Shown here: positions 42,218-50,767 of the stretch, piece by piece | Layout: the number at the start of each line of letters is the position of its first letter | Numbering within the stretch: position 1 is the stretch's first letter | Origin: Dietzia aurantiaca | GTDB lineage: Bacteria; Actinomycetota; Actinomycetes; Mycobacteriales; Mycobacteriaceae | Direction of reading: 5' to 3' | NCBI RefSeq assembly: GCF_021033825.1 | Contig: NZ_JAIFXZ010000002.1 | Span: forward strand, 248,001 to 312,000 | Length of the DNA stretch: 64,000 nt | Translations under genes and position numbers: made by a program | Notes under the pieces: model-generated | The model's database searches: none | Told to the model about the DNA's origin: nothing | What the model saw: only the letters and a program-made list of their open reading frames with translations

Positions 42218-43845
42218 TCACCATCGACGACCTGGAGGTGCGCGCCGGCGTACGCACCCTGCTCCACATGGACGGGTCCTCGTTGCGGGTCCAGCCCGGC
42301 GACCGGATCGGCCTGGTGGGACGTAACGGCGCGGGAAAGACGACGACGATGAGGATCCTCGCCGGCGAGGGTGAACCCTACGCGGGGTCCGTCACGAGCT
42401 CCGGCGAGGTGGGCTACCTCCCGCAGGATCCCCGCGAGGGCAACATGGACCAGCTGGCCCGGTCCCGCGTGCTCTCCGCCCGCGGACTCGACGTGCTCAT
42501 GGCGGATATGGCCACGGCGCAGGCGCAGATGGTCGACGCCCCGGACGATGCGGCGATGGACAAGGCCGTCCGTCGATACGGTCGGCTCGAGGACGAATTC
42601 TCCGCGCGCGGCGGATACGAGGCCGAGAGCGAGGCCGCCCGCATCTGCAGCAGCCTGGGGCTCGAGGACCGCATCCTCACCCAGAACCTGGGAACGCTGT
42701 CCGGCGGACAGCGTCGACGCGTGGAGTTGGCACGGATCCTGTTCGCCGCGTCCGACGGCGCCGGCAAGTCGCGGACGATGCTGCTCCTCGACGAGCCGAC
42801 CAACCACCTCGACGCCGACTCCATCACCTGGCTGCGCCAGTTCCTGGAGAAGCACGAGGGCGGATTGATCATCATCTCCCACGACGTCGAACTCCTCGAG
42901 GCCGTCGTGAACAAGGTGTGGTTCCTCGACGCCGTCCGCGGCGAGATCGACGCCTACAACATGGGGTGGAAGAAGTACCTCGACGCCCGCGCCACCGATG
43001 AGGCTCGGCGCAGGCGCGAGAAGGCGAACGCGGAGAAGAAGGCGTCGCAGCTCAAGATGCAGGCCGCCAAGCTCGGGGCGAAGGCCACCAAGGCGGCGGC
43101 CGCCAAGCAGATGATTCGTCGCGCCGATGCGATGATCGACGATCTCGACGAGGTCCGGGTGGCCGACAAGGCGGCGCGGATCAAGTTCCCCACGCCCGCC
43201 GCGTGTGGCAAGACGCCGATGTTCGCCAAGGGCCTGACCAAGATGTACGGCTCGCTCGAGGTGTTCGCCGGGGTGGACCTGGCCATCGACCGCGGTAGCC
43301 GCGTTGTGGTGCTGGGGTACAACGGCGCCGGCAAGACGACCCTTCTCAAGCTGTTGGCCGGGGTGGAGCGCACCGACGGCGAGGGCGGCGTGGTGTCCGG
43401 CCATGGTCTGAAGGTCGGCTACTTCGCGCAGGAGCACGACACCCTCGACATGTCCACGAGCGTGTGGGAGAACATCCGTCACGCCGCCCCGGATGCGGGG
43501 GAGCAGGACCTGCGGGGACTGCTCGGCGCGTTCATGTTCTCCGGTCCGCAACTCGATCAGCCGGCCGGCACGCTGTCGGGCGGTGAGCGGACCCGCCTCG
43601 CGCTCGCCGGGCTGGTCTCGTCGGCCGCGAACGTGCTGCTGCTCGATGAGCCGACGAACAACCTCGACCCGATCTCGCGTGAGCAGGTCCTCGATGCGCT
43701 GCGCACTTACGAGGGCGCCGTGGTTCTGGTGACACACGACCCGGGTGCGGTGGAGGCGCTGGAGCCCGAGCGGGTGATCATCCTGCCGGACGGCACGGAG
43801 GACTTGTGGAGCCAGGAGTACATGGAGATCGTCGAACTGGCGTGA
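42214..43845 (+). CDS. ABC-F family ATPase (translation factor type)
   Basis: Soluble protein with two fused ABC ATPase domains and no membrane helices; the family acts on the ribosome, some members protecting it from antibiotics (Rv1473 position). The 543-residue product has Walker A GRNGAGKTT (near 36) and GYNGAGKTT (near 369), signatures LSGGQRRRVELA and LSGGERTRLALA, and between them a long lysine/alanine-rich linker (about 260-320) as expected for the P-site tRNA interaction motif. GTG start at 42214; GAGG lies 11 nt upstream. Its 3' end is partly duplicated downstream. Confidence 0.9.
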   Translation: MITIDDLEVRAGVRTLLHMDGSSLRVQPGDRIGLVGRNGAGKTTTMRILAGEGEPYAGSVTSSGEVGYLPQDPREGNMDQLARSRVLSARGLDVLMADMATAQAQMVDAPDDAAMDKAVRRYGRLEDEFSARGGYEAESEAARICSSLGLEDRILTQNLGTLSGGQRRRVELARILFAASDGAGKSRTMLLLDEPTNHLDADSITWLRQFLEKHEGGLIIISHDVELLEAVVNKVWFLDAVRGEIDAYNMGWKKYLDARATDEARRRREKANAEKKASQLKMQAAKLGAKATKAAAAKQMIRRADAMIDDLDEVRVADKAARIKFPTPAACGKTPMFAKGLTKMYGSLEVFAGVDLAIDRGSRVVVLGYNGAGKTTLLKLLAGVERTDGEGGVVSGHGLKVGYFAQEHDTLDMSTSVWENIRHAAPDAGEQDLRGLLGAFMFSGPQLDQPAGTLSGGERTRLALAGLVSSAANVLLLDEPTNNLDPISREQVLDALRTYEGAVVLVTHDPGAVEALEPERVIILPDGTEDLWSQEYMEIVELA

Positions 43846-43898
43846 GCGTGCGAACGCCACGTTCGCGCGTGTGACCGTCGAACTGGCGTGAGCGTGCG
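43830..43898 (+). repeat. 23-bp direct repeat duplicating the ABC-F stop region
   Basis: CGTCGAACTGGCGTGAGCGT plus GCG occurs at 43830-43852, spanning the ABC-F stop codon, and again at 43876-43898, with 23 nt between copies. The second copy is non-coding, suggesting a local duplication. Confidence 0.85.
43850..43866 (+). terminator. possible ABC-F terminator hairpin
   Basis: A perfect 7-bp stem GCGAACG / CGTTCGC with a CCA loop begins 5 nt after the ABC-F stop, between the direct-repeat copies. No T-run. Confidence 0.4.
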
Positions 43899-43982
43899 TA
43901 GCTGGCCACGCGATGTGTAGCCTCCGACACTTAGCAGACCCTTACCTCCTGCGCAGTGTGGTTGCCCTGAGACTATGAGGGC

Positions 43983-44330
43983 ATGGACATCGCCATCAAG
44001 ATAGTTCTCATCCTGCACTTCGTCGGTCTCGCCGGCATCATCGGTGGCTGGATGGCCACGATGAAGGCGCCCGCGGTCAACAAGGCAATTCTCCACGGCT
44101 CCATCCTTCAGGTCGTCACCGGCCTCATCCTCGTCGGACTGAACGAGATGAACGATGCCGACGTGAATCACATGAAGATCGGCATCAAGCTGGTCATCGC
44201 GATCGTCATCCTGGTGCTCGCCATCGTCGGCACCAAGAAGGAGGCCAAGGCTCCCGGCAGCACCGGCACTCTGGCGGTGTCTGCGGGCCTTCTCGCCATC
44301 CTCAACGTGATCATCGCGGTGTTCGTCTGA
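43983..44330 (+). CDS. small four-helix membrane protein, function unknown
   Basis: A 115-residue integral membrane protein with four predicted helices (about 4-26, 38-58, 66-85 and 94-115), joined by a KEAKAPGST loop. It resembles unnamed conserved actinobacterial membrane proteins; I recognise no motif. A GACTAT hexamer at 43971-43976 ends 6 nt before the ATG, suggesting a leaderless message. Its last 20 nt overlap the 3' end of the convergent hydrolase gene. It starts the accessory segment. Confidence 0.75.
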   Translation: MDIAIKIVLILHFVGLAGIIGGWMATMKAPAVNKAILHGSILQVVTGLILVGLNEMNDADVNHMKIGIKLVIAIVILVLAIVGTKKEAKAPGSTGTLAVSAGLLAILNVIIAVFV

Positions 44331-45666
44331 CACCTCGAAGGTCTCGGCGTCGCGCGCCCCCGGACATCACGTCCGGGGGCGTTGCTTCATTTGGCTCGGT
44401 CGCCCAGACCCGACCGGGGTATGCGCCGGCCGGCTCGGCGCTGGCCGCCGGCGATGTGATCGAGCCACCGTCTCCGAGCCCTGCCCGAACCATTGCTGCG
44501 AGAAGCGCCGGAGATCGTGCGGCGAGCCCCCGGCGAGGAAGCCGGTTCAATTCCACCGCCTGCTGCTCGAGCTGCGTGTGTGTCCCTGCGGCCAGCGACC
44601 CGGCCACCGCGAGCAGGGCCTCGGGGTGGGTCTCCAGCGCGCTGTGGCCGTTCTCGATGTGAACCAGCGTCGTGTCCGGGGCTGCCGACGCCACCCGCTC
44701 GGCGATCGCGGGCGGGGTGCGCAGGTCCCGATCACCGGCGAGAAGCACTATCGGCCAGGTGAATCCGGTGGCTGCGGACTGTAGGTTCATCGGCTCCGCC
44801 TCGAAGGTCGGGAACGTGGGCGCCAGCGGTGCGTAGGTGAGCGCCGGATCCAGCGGCAGTCCGTCCGCCTCGGCCCCGTACCCCAGTTCGCGGAACCCGA
44901 TCGCCCCGACAGGGTCGAACTCGTAGACACCGGGGACGTGGACGATCGACTCGCCCCGGGAGGCGTAGGTCTCCACAGTCCGCCACGCCACACCGCCGCG
45001 ACGACGAACCTGCGCGCGGAGCAGCGGGCCCAGTAGCTCCGGCCCGCCGAGTTCGTATACCGCGCGGGAGACATCGAGGAGCTCGCGCCCGCCCACCCCG
45101 TCGGCGTGCAACCGCCGGATGTCCGCGGCGATGTGGGTGTCGGCGTCCCAGAACAGCGATCTGACCGCTCTCCGCTCGACGTCGATGTCCGCCGCTGACT
45201 GCAATGCCGAATCCAACACCATGGCGGCAACACGATCGGGGTGCAGCGCACCGAAACTCGAGGCGAGGTAGCTGCCGTAGGACGACCCGACCAGCAACGC
45301 CGACTCAACCGACTCGCGATCCAGGACGGCGGCGATGTCGTCGACGACCGCCCGGATCCACATCGCCGACATCGGCAGGTCCCGGCCGGTGAGGTCGACC
45401 CGGGACAGCCCGACGCCGCGGTGCTCGATCATGATCACGTCATGTCCGAGGCTCGCGGCCCGCCGTCGGAACGACCGGTAGGGCACCACCGATCCGAGCC
45501 CGGGCCCTCCGGGCACCACGACCAGCGGGGGCGCTCCGTTCCGCGGACCGACTCGGACATAGGCCAGATCGAAGGCGGGGCCGGTCTCGTCCGCCGGGCG
45601 TCTGACCCGGTCGAGGCCCGTAGTTCGCGCTGTCAACGCGCGCAGAAGGCCGCTCCGCACGGTCAT
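44311..45666 (-). CDS. alpha/beta hydrolase, proline-iminopeptidase (S33) like
   Basis: A 451-residue hydrolase. It has the S33-peptidase oxyanion box VPGGPG (51-56), EHRGVGLSR (81-89), nucleophile Ser129 in GSSYGSYLAS (127-136), an acid in AGDRDLRTPP (near 310) and the catalytic His in ENGHSALETHP (near 340). It may therefore cut an N-terminal residue from a peptide or amide. No signal peptide is visible. It follows the ATP-grasp gene by 52 nt on the same strand, suggesting an operon. Its C-terminal 30 codons read through the hairpin at 44356-44380. Confidence 0.85.
   Translation of the reverse strand: MTVRSGLLRALTARTTGLDRVRRPADETGPAFDLAYVRVGPRNGAPPLVVVPGGPGLGSVVPYRSFRRRAASLGHDVIMIEHRGVGLSRVDLTGRDLPMSAMWIRAVVDDIAAVLDRESVESALLVGSSYGSYLASSFGALHPDRVAAMVLDSALQSAADIDVERRAVRSLFWDADTHIAADIRRLHADGVGGRELLDVSRAVYELGGPELLGPLLRAQVRRRGGVAWRTVETYASRGESIVHVPGVYEFDPVGAIGFRELGYGAEADGLPLDPALTYAPLAPTFPTFEAEPMNLQSAATGFTWPIVLLAGDRDLRTPPAIAERVASAAPDTTLVHIENGHSALETHPEALLAVAGSLAAGTHTQLEQQAVELNRLPRRGLAARSPALLAAMVRAGLGDGGSITSPAASAEPAGAYPGRVWATEPNEATPPDVMSGGARRRDLRGVRRTPR
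44356..44380 (+). terminator. terminator of the small membrane protein gene, inside the convergent hydrolase gene
   Basis: A perfect 10-bp stem GCCCCCGGAC / GTCCGGGGGC with an ATCAC loop is followed by GTTGCTTCATTT. It lies 26 nt after the stop at 44330 and within the hydrolase coding sequence. Confidence 0.7.
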
Positions 45667-45718
45667 CCCCGCACCGATCCTCGGTGGGGGATGACCGTGG
45701 CAGGAATCGAGGAGATCG

Positions 45719-46930
45719 TCAGACCCTCTGTTCGTGAACGTCCTCGAGCAGGGCCGCGTCCTCGTCGGTCATCCCGCTGATCGGCTCACCGTTCCACACG
45801 ATGTCGTCGCCCAACGCCTCGAGCACGGCCTCGTGCTGGCCGCGACTGAGCTTGGCGCCGTGGACGAGGGTGGCAGGGCTCCACATCATCGCGATGGAGT
45901 CGTGCCACCCGGCGCCCACGTTCTTCACGTGGGTCAGGTCGTGTAGCGAGATCGGCAGGTGCTTGAGCGGCTCGGCGAACGCATCGGCGAGCACTGCCAG
46001 GCTGATCTGGCGCTCCACGCCGGGCTCGACGACGAACGTCTCCGCATTCTCTCCGGTGAGTGCCTGCTCCAACTGGTCCGCTTCCAGGAGGATCACGCCG
46101 TTGGTCGGACGGGGGTTGCATTCGATCGCGTAGAGCTGACCGTCGTTGTCCACGAAGTCGAACGAGAGCTGACCCGTGAAAGTCGGATCGAGCGCGTCGA
46201 TGATGCGCTGCGTGTAATCGAGGGTGTCGGTGCTGTCCACGGCCAGGAACGCGATGCCGGTACTGTGCGCCCACTGTTCCGGCGCCCGATAGGTGCACTG
46301 CGAGGTCACCCGGCCGTTGACGACGGTGCTGTAGGTGCAGACCATCGGGCCGTCCACGAACGGCTGGACCAACCAGGGCTGATCCTCGGTCGGGTGGCAC
46401 TCCTCCACGGTCATCTTCCCGGCCAGCGGCCCGGTGTTCGTCAGGAGGGCGACACCGCCACGCGAGAACGCCGCCCGGGCGAAGTAGCGGGGATACCTGG
46501 CGATGGCGGCCGTCAGCGAGTCGTGATCCGTCGCGACGACCGTCTCGGGGATCGGCACAGCCGCTTCCTCCACCAGTCGCTGGAAACTGGCCTTGTCGTG
46601 CAGTCGTGCGAGCTTCGCGAACTTCCCGGCGAACAGTGTCACGCTCTCGGGCAGGTCCGCCGCCCGGGCGGCGAGGTAGAAGGCCTCCTCGAACGTCGGG
46701 ATGATCAGTTCGATGTCGTACTCCGCGACGATCTTGTTCACATCCGCGATGAACTGATCGGTGTCGTATCGGGGAGAGGCCGTCACCGCATGACCCGCGA
46801 GGTACTTCGAGTGGCTGCCCGACGCACCGCCGTAGGTGTCCGCGGCCACGATCGTGTGGCCACGACTGCCGAGCTTGCGGATGATGTCCAGGGCGAAGGT
46901 GTTCCTGGAGCTGGTGACGAGTACGCGCAT
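45719..46930 (-). CDS. ATP-grasp ligase-like protein, substrate unknown
   Basis: A 403-residue ATP-grasp enzyme of the carbamoyl-phosphate-synthase/biotin-carboxylase fold. Such enzymes join an amine or thiol to an acyl phosphate. Seen: an N-terminal pre-ATP-grasp domain (MRVLVTSSRNTFALDIIRKL), the ATP lid region (about 110-210; DKASFQRLVEEAAVPIPET), and the metal-binding end SFDFVDNDGQLYAIECNPRPTNG around 250-275 with intact Glu and Asn. GAGAGG precedes the ATG. An alpha/beta hydrolase follows and a GAP-family membrane protein is divergent. I do not recognise its product. Confidence 0.82.
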   Translation of the reverse strand: MRVLVTSSRNTFALDIIRKLGSRGHTIVAADTYGGASGSHSKYLAGHAVTASPRYDTDQFIADVNKIVAEYDIELIIPTFEEAFYLAARAADLPESVTLFAGKFAKLARLHDKASFQRLVEEAAVPIPETVVATDHDSLTAAIARYPRYFARAAFSRGGVALLTNTGPLAGKMTVEECHPTEDQPWLVQPFVDGPMVCTYSTVVNGRVTSQCTYRAPEQWAHSTGIAFLAVDSTDTLDYTQRIIDALDPTFTGQLSFDFVDNDGQLYAIECNPRPTNGVILLEADQLEQALTGENAETFVVEPGVERQISLAVLADAFAEPLKHLPISLHDLTHVKNVGAGWHDSIAMMWSPATLVHGAKLSRGQHEAVLEALGDDIVWNGEPISGMTDEDAALLEDVHEQRV

Positions 46931-46961
46931 TGCCGACCTCTCGACGTGGGGTTTGATGCGC

Positions 46962-46979
46962 TTAGGTTAACTGTGAACC
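46962..46979. promoter_or_regulatory. palindrome in the ATP-grasp/GAP divergent promoter region
   Basis: Positions 46965-46979 read GGTTAACTGTGAACC, a palindrome of form GGTTnACnGTnAACC (6 of 7 pairs). It overlaps a minus-strand -10-like TAACCT (46964-46969). Including 46962 the left half is TTAGGTTA, which equals an IdeR/DtxR half-box, but the right half does not fit that consensus. Confidence 0.4.
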
Positions 46980-47033
46980 GGCGGGTCCACTTCCGCCTTG
47001 AGTATTAACCGCCCCTGAAGGGAGCGAGCGCAG

Positions 47034-47783
47034 ATGACGCACGTGACGACCTGGTTCGCCGCTGTACCGACGCTCGTCGGTCTGGGACTCGCCCTGGGTA
47101 TGAACCCGGTGCTCTACGGGGCCACCGCCGACACGCTGGCGCGTGGCCGGAGTGTCCGGTCCGGACTCGCCGCGCTGCTTGCCGGGGTGATGACCGGGGC
47201 GACGGTTCTGGTGTTGGTCGTCCACGGTCTCAATCCCGCGAACCTGGTCTCGCGGGTCCAGCATCGTACGTACGCCGTGGTGGAGGATCGGGCGGTCGAC
47301 CTGGTCGTCGGCGTGATCGTTCTGGTTGCCGCGGGCGCGATCGCCGTATGGGCTCGTCTGGCGCCCGCTCCTGCCTCCGCCCCGACAGCTCGCGACGGCG
47401 CCGCGGGAGCGTCCGGTCCGACGTCCCACCCGGCTCCCGATTCTCGTCAGAATTCCAAGGCCACCAGCCTGTTCGTTCTCGGAGCCACCTCGTCTGTGGT
47501 CGGGTTCACCACCCTGCCGATCACCTATCTGGTCGGGCGGGCAGTCGAGAGCGTCAGCTCCGATCCCGCGCTCAGACTCCTTGTCTACGCCGTCTTCCTC
47601 GTGTCGCTGATCGCACCTTTCGTGCTCTTGGCCTGGGTGTGGTCGCGTTTCCCCGCCGCCACGCGGAAGGTCACGGCGACGTACGACCGGATGCTGGCGT
47701 GGGATTCACGGCTCGTCGCGGTGGTGGTCATGGTGATCGTGGGTCTGATCCTGCTCGCCCTCGCCTTGTTCGGCCATCACTGA
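47034..47783 (+). CDS. GAP/Sap-family six-helix membrane protein
   Basis: A 249-residue membrane protein with about six helices and a variable hydrophilic loop (about 108-145) rich in Ala, Ser and Pro. The length, the LALGMNPVLYGATADTL start and the two-times-three-helix layout fit the Sap (sulfolipid-1-addressing) / GAP family. In mycobacteria those proteins assist surface delivery of sulfolipid or glycopeptidolipid. AGGGAG precedes the ATG. It is divergent from the ATP-grasp gene, so it may export that enzyme's product; this is inference. Confidence 0.75.
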   Translation: MTHVTTWFAAVPTLVGLGLALGMNPVLYGATADTLARGRSVRSGLAALLAGVMTGATVLVLVVHGLNPANLVSRVQHRTYAVVEDRAVDLVVGVIVLVAAGAIAVWARLAPAPASAPTARDGAAGASGPTSHPAPDSRQNSKATSLFVLGATSSVVGFTTLPITYLVGRAVESVSSDPALRLLVYAVFLVSLIAPFVLLAWVWSRFPAATRKVTATYDRMLAWDSRLVAVVVMVIVGLILLALALFGHH

Positions 47784-47825
47784 ACCGGCCATCGAGCCCA
47801 CCTCGGCGATGCGCGGATCGCATTG

Positions 47826-49340
47826 TCACGCCTCCGTGACAGCCGCGAGATAGGCGCGGACGAGCCGCGACCCGACCTCGTCAGGGAGGCGCTCGATCGC
47901 GGCGATCAGTGTCGCCATCCCGGCCTCGTCATCGTCGTCACCGGTCAGAACATCGACGACCATCGCGTGGACGTCGTCCTCGGGCAGTGCGAGCACGTCC
48001 GCCGGGGAGAGGTCCCCGGACCCGAGGGCGTCCAGGACGCCGGCCAATCCCGGCGGTGGGGCGGGGGCTGCCAGGCCGCGGACGTCGTCCGCCGCCACGA
48101 CCGCGACCCGGAGGATCTCCTCGACCATCCGGTGGGTCACGGGGGTGATGGTCAGGTGCGACGACGACGGCAACGTGCCCCGCTCCTGACGGAACGCCGG
48201 CTGTGCCTGTACGGCTATGCCGAGACGCCCGCACGCATCCGCCCACAGGTGAGGATGAACGCGTCGATCGTCGGGAACTGATTCGTCGATCGCCACCGCG
48301 ATGATCGGACCGGGGTCGCGATCCAGGATGGCCAGCCCCTCGATGGCGCCCAGCCCTTCCAGGAGTTCGTCGGTGGCCCGGGCCGTGCGCGCCACCAGTT
48401 CGGACTGCCCCTCCTCGCCGAGTGCCTCCATCACGACCCACGCCGCCGCCGCGGGTTCGAGAGGCTTGGACCCGGCCAGGGTGGGGTTGACGACCGGGTA
48501 CCCCGGCCAGTCGACGGTCGCGAACCACGAGGCGCGGTGCCGTGCCCTTCCCCGGGACAACAGCACCGAGCTTCCCTTGGGTGCGAACCCGTACTTGTGC
48601 AGGTCCGCAGAGATGCTGGTGACCCTCTTCAGACGTAGATCCCACCCCGGCGCCGTCCGTCCCGGCGGGGCCGGCCAGTGGGGGAGCACGAGGCCGCCGA
48701 GGCACGCGTCCACGTGCAGACCGATCCGGGCGTCATGGGCAGCCTCGAGTCCGGCCGCCACCTCCGCGACGGGATCGATCACGCCGCTGGGATAGGCGGG
48801 AGCCGAGCACACGACGAGCACCGTGTCCTCATCGACGGCCGCGAGGAGGTCCGCTGCCGCGGCTCGTCCACTGCGCGGGTCCACCTCGACGCCTTTGAAT
48901 CGCAGGCCCAGCAGGTGCGCGGCCTTCCTGAACGCGGCATGCACGCTCACCGGCGCGACGATCGTCCCACCGTCCCCGGGGGCACGGCCCATGACCTCGC
49001 GGGCAGCGAGGCACGCCAGGAGGCAACTCTCGGTCCCTCCCGAGGTCACGGTGCCGAAGACCCCGTCATCGCCGTTGAGAAGTTCTCTGATTCGCGCGAC
49101 GATCCCTTTGTGGATGTGCGCGACCGAGGCGAAGACGGTGGGGTCCAGCCCGTTCACGCCATGAGCCAGGCGCGCGGCCCGGATCGCGAGGTCGTCCAAC
49201 TCCGGTAGACCCGAGTCGTATACGTAGGAGAGAACCCGACCGCCGGTGGTCGGTGGATCCTCCTCCCGAAAGGCCGCCAGTCGCGCGAGCGCGTGTTCGC
49301 CGCGGTCGATGACCCGGGTGGTCAGGGAATCGGAACTCAT
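47826..49340 (-). CDS. sphingosine-1-phosphate-lyase-like PLP decarboxylase/lyase
   Basis: A 504-residue fold-type-I PLP enzyme of the group II decarboxylase family. It closely follows S1P lyase motifs: TSGGTES (99-105), the stacking His in HAAFRKAAH (134), LVVCSAPAYPSGVIDP (175-190), HVDACLGG with Asp211 (209-216), TSISADLHKYGFAPKGS with PLP Lys249 (241-257) and a WPGYPVVNPTLAGSKP segment. It has no N-terminal membrane helix, as in bacterial S1P lyases. A 70-residue acidic C-terminal tail is unusual. The ATG at 49340 overlaps the MFS stop (ATGA). Substrate unknown: phosphorylated long-chain base, phosphoethanolamine-type compound or an amino acid. Confidence 0.83.
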   Translation of the reverse strand: MSSDSLTTRVIDRGEHALARLAAFREEDPPTTGGRVLSYVYDSGLPELDDLAIRAARLAHGVNGLDPTVFASVAHIHKGIVARIRELLNGDDGVFGTVTSGGTESCLLACLAAREVMGRAPGDGGTIVAPVSVHAAFRKAAHLLGLRFKGVEVDPRSGRAAAADLLAAVDEDTVLVVCSAPAYPSGVIDPVAEVAAGLEAAHDARIGLHVDACLGGLVLPHWPAPPGRTAPGWDLRLKRVTSISADLHKYGFAPKGSSVLLSRGRARHRASWFATVDWPGYPVVNPTLAGSKPLEPAAAAWVVMEALGEEGQSELVARTARATDELLEGLGAIEGLAILDRDPGPIIAVAIDESVPDDRRVHPHLWADACGRLGIAVQAQPAFRQERGTLPSSSHLTITPVTHRMVEEILRVAVVAADDVRGLAAPAPPPGLAGVLDALGSGDLSPADVLALPEDDVHAMVVDVLTGDDDDEAGMATLIAAIERLPDEVGSRLVRAYLAAVTEA

Positions 49341-50707
49341 GCTCTCTCCGTCCATCGGGGGTAGGAGTCACCCAGCGCACGGATCATCAGCAGGCTGGCG
49401 CCCGCCAGCAGCGCCGGAACCAGTGAGAAGGCGAGGACTATCGCCCAGACCGCCGACCCCGGCTGTTCGTCCACCCTGCCGGAACGGAAGCCACCGACTG
49501 CCAGCAATGCGAGTACGAGAACCGGGCCCAGTGCCATCGATCCGGTCTCGGATGCGGTCCACAGTCCGCTCATGGCGCCACTTCGTCGCCGACCACCCAA
49601 CGCACGGTCGAGGTCGGTCGCGTCGGGCAGCATCGACATCGGTAGGGCCTGCATCCCCGCATAGGCGACCCCCGCCAGCGCCACCGGAACGTGCACCCAC
49701 GCCCCGGGCGCGAACCCGGCGGGGATCAACAACAGCGCGGCCACGGTGAACAGTCCGGTCGACGCTGCGAGCGCCCGCACCTTCCCCCGCGCGTGAGCCA
49801 GACGGGTCCACAAGGGCATCACCACCAGCGCGGGACCGACCAGCGCCAGGAACAGACCCGTCAGCGCGGACTCGTCTCCGAGTACATACGTGGCCACGTA
49901 CTGCCCACCTGCGAGCATCACCGCCGTGGCCACCGCCTGCAGGCAGAACACCGCGACCAGCAGTCGGAACGGCCGGGTCGCCCGCAGCGCGTCGATTCCG
50001 TCACGATAGGCGAAGGCGAGATTCCGGGCGGGGGCGTCGGCACGCATGATCGTGCGGCGACCTGCGACGAACGTGGACCACAGCATCCCGAGCAACATCA
50101 GGGCGGCGACACCGATCGCCATCACCACATATCCGCGCGCGCCACCACCCGCGGCGTCCCTCAGGGCCGGGCCGCCTCCGCCGGAGACGAGGATCGCCGC
50201 CGCCAGCACGGCCACACGCCAGGCCAGCAGCGTCACGCGACGGGCGGAGTCGTCGGTCAGTTCGGCCGGCAGCGCCAGATACGGCACCTGAAAGCACGAG
50301 TACGCCAGCGATGCCGCGAGGAAGAAACCCATCACCCACAGGCCGGCGGCGCCCGTGCTCCAGTCCGCCGGCGCCGAGAACGTGGCGATGAACAGCAGCG
50401 GTAGCGCCAGTGCCCCGAACAGCATCAGCCCCGTGCGAAAACCGGTGCTGTGCGAGGCCCGATCGGAGAGCGCGCCGATGAGCGGGTACGCCAGAACGTC
50501 GATCAGCTTGGGAACCAGCACCAGAACCGAGGCCAGCGCCGCGGCGACCCCGATCGAATCGGTGAGGTAGTACGCCAACACCAGCCCGGGCAGCGTGCCG
50601 AACGCCCCGGTGCCCAGGCTGCCCGCCGCGTAGGCGGCCAGCACGGGCGCGGTCGTGGAGCGGTCCGGCGGCGCGTGGCCGGGCGCGCCCGCATCGGAGG
50701 TGGGCAT
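49337..50707 (-). CDS. MFS_2/GPH-family transporter
   Basis: A 456-residue, 12-helix transporter of the melibiose-permease type (MFS_2), the superfamily branch that also includes the eukaryotic lysolipid carrier MFSD2A. Seen: LIDVLAYPLIGALSDRA, the MFS_2 loop between helices 2 and 3 (near 67-83), FFLAASLAYSCFQVPYLALPAEL (near 128-150) and GMQALPMSMLPDATD in the C-terminal half. TAGAGT lies 6 nt before the ATG. It is translationally coupled to the S1P-lyase-like gene, so the two probably handle the same compound. Confidence 0.83.
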   Translation of the reverse strand: MPTSDAGAPGHAPPDRSTTAPVLAAYAAGSLGTGAFGTLPGLVLAYYLTDSIGVAAALASVLVLVPKLIDVLAYPLIGALSDRASHSTGFRTGLMLFGALALPLLFIATFSAPADWSTGAAGLWVMGFFLAASLAYSCFQVPYLALPAELTDDSARRVTLLAWRVAVLAAAILVSGGGGPALRDAAGGGARGYVVMAIGVAALMLLGMLWSTFVAGRRTIMRADAPARNLAFAYRDGIDALRATRPFRLLVAVFCLQAVATAVMLAGGQYVATYVLGDESALTGLFLALVGPALVVMPLWTRLAHARGKVRALAASTGLFTVAALLLIPAGFAPGAWVHVPVALAGVAYAGMQALPMSMLPDATDLDRALGGRRRSGAMSGLWTASETGSMALGPVLVLALLAVGGFRSGRVDEQPGSAVWAIVLAFSLVPALLAGASLLMIRALGDSYPRWTERA

Positions 50708-50713
50708 GGCATG

Positions 50714-50719
50714 ACTCTA
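50714..50719 (-). promoter_or_regulatory. predicted -10 element, leaderless transporter-lyase transcript
   Basis: The minus-strand hexamer TAGAGT lies 6 nt before the MFS ATG, in the 60-nt gap after the aldo/keto reductase gene. The transporter-lyase pair therefore appears to be its own unit. Confidence 0.5.
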
Positions 50720-50767
50720 GGCCGCTCCGCGGCCCCGGCGAGCGCGATTCGTCGCCCCCCGCCGGGC

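Noticed and set aside
46962-46980. Canonical IdeR/DtxR iron box
   Set aside because: Only the left half TTAGGTTA matches; 9 of 19 positions fit overall, so it is kept only as a generic palindrome.
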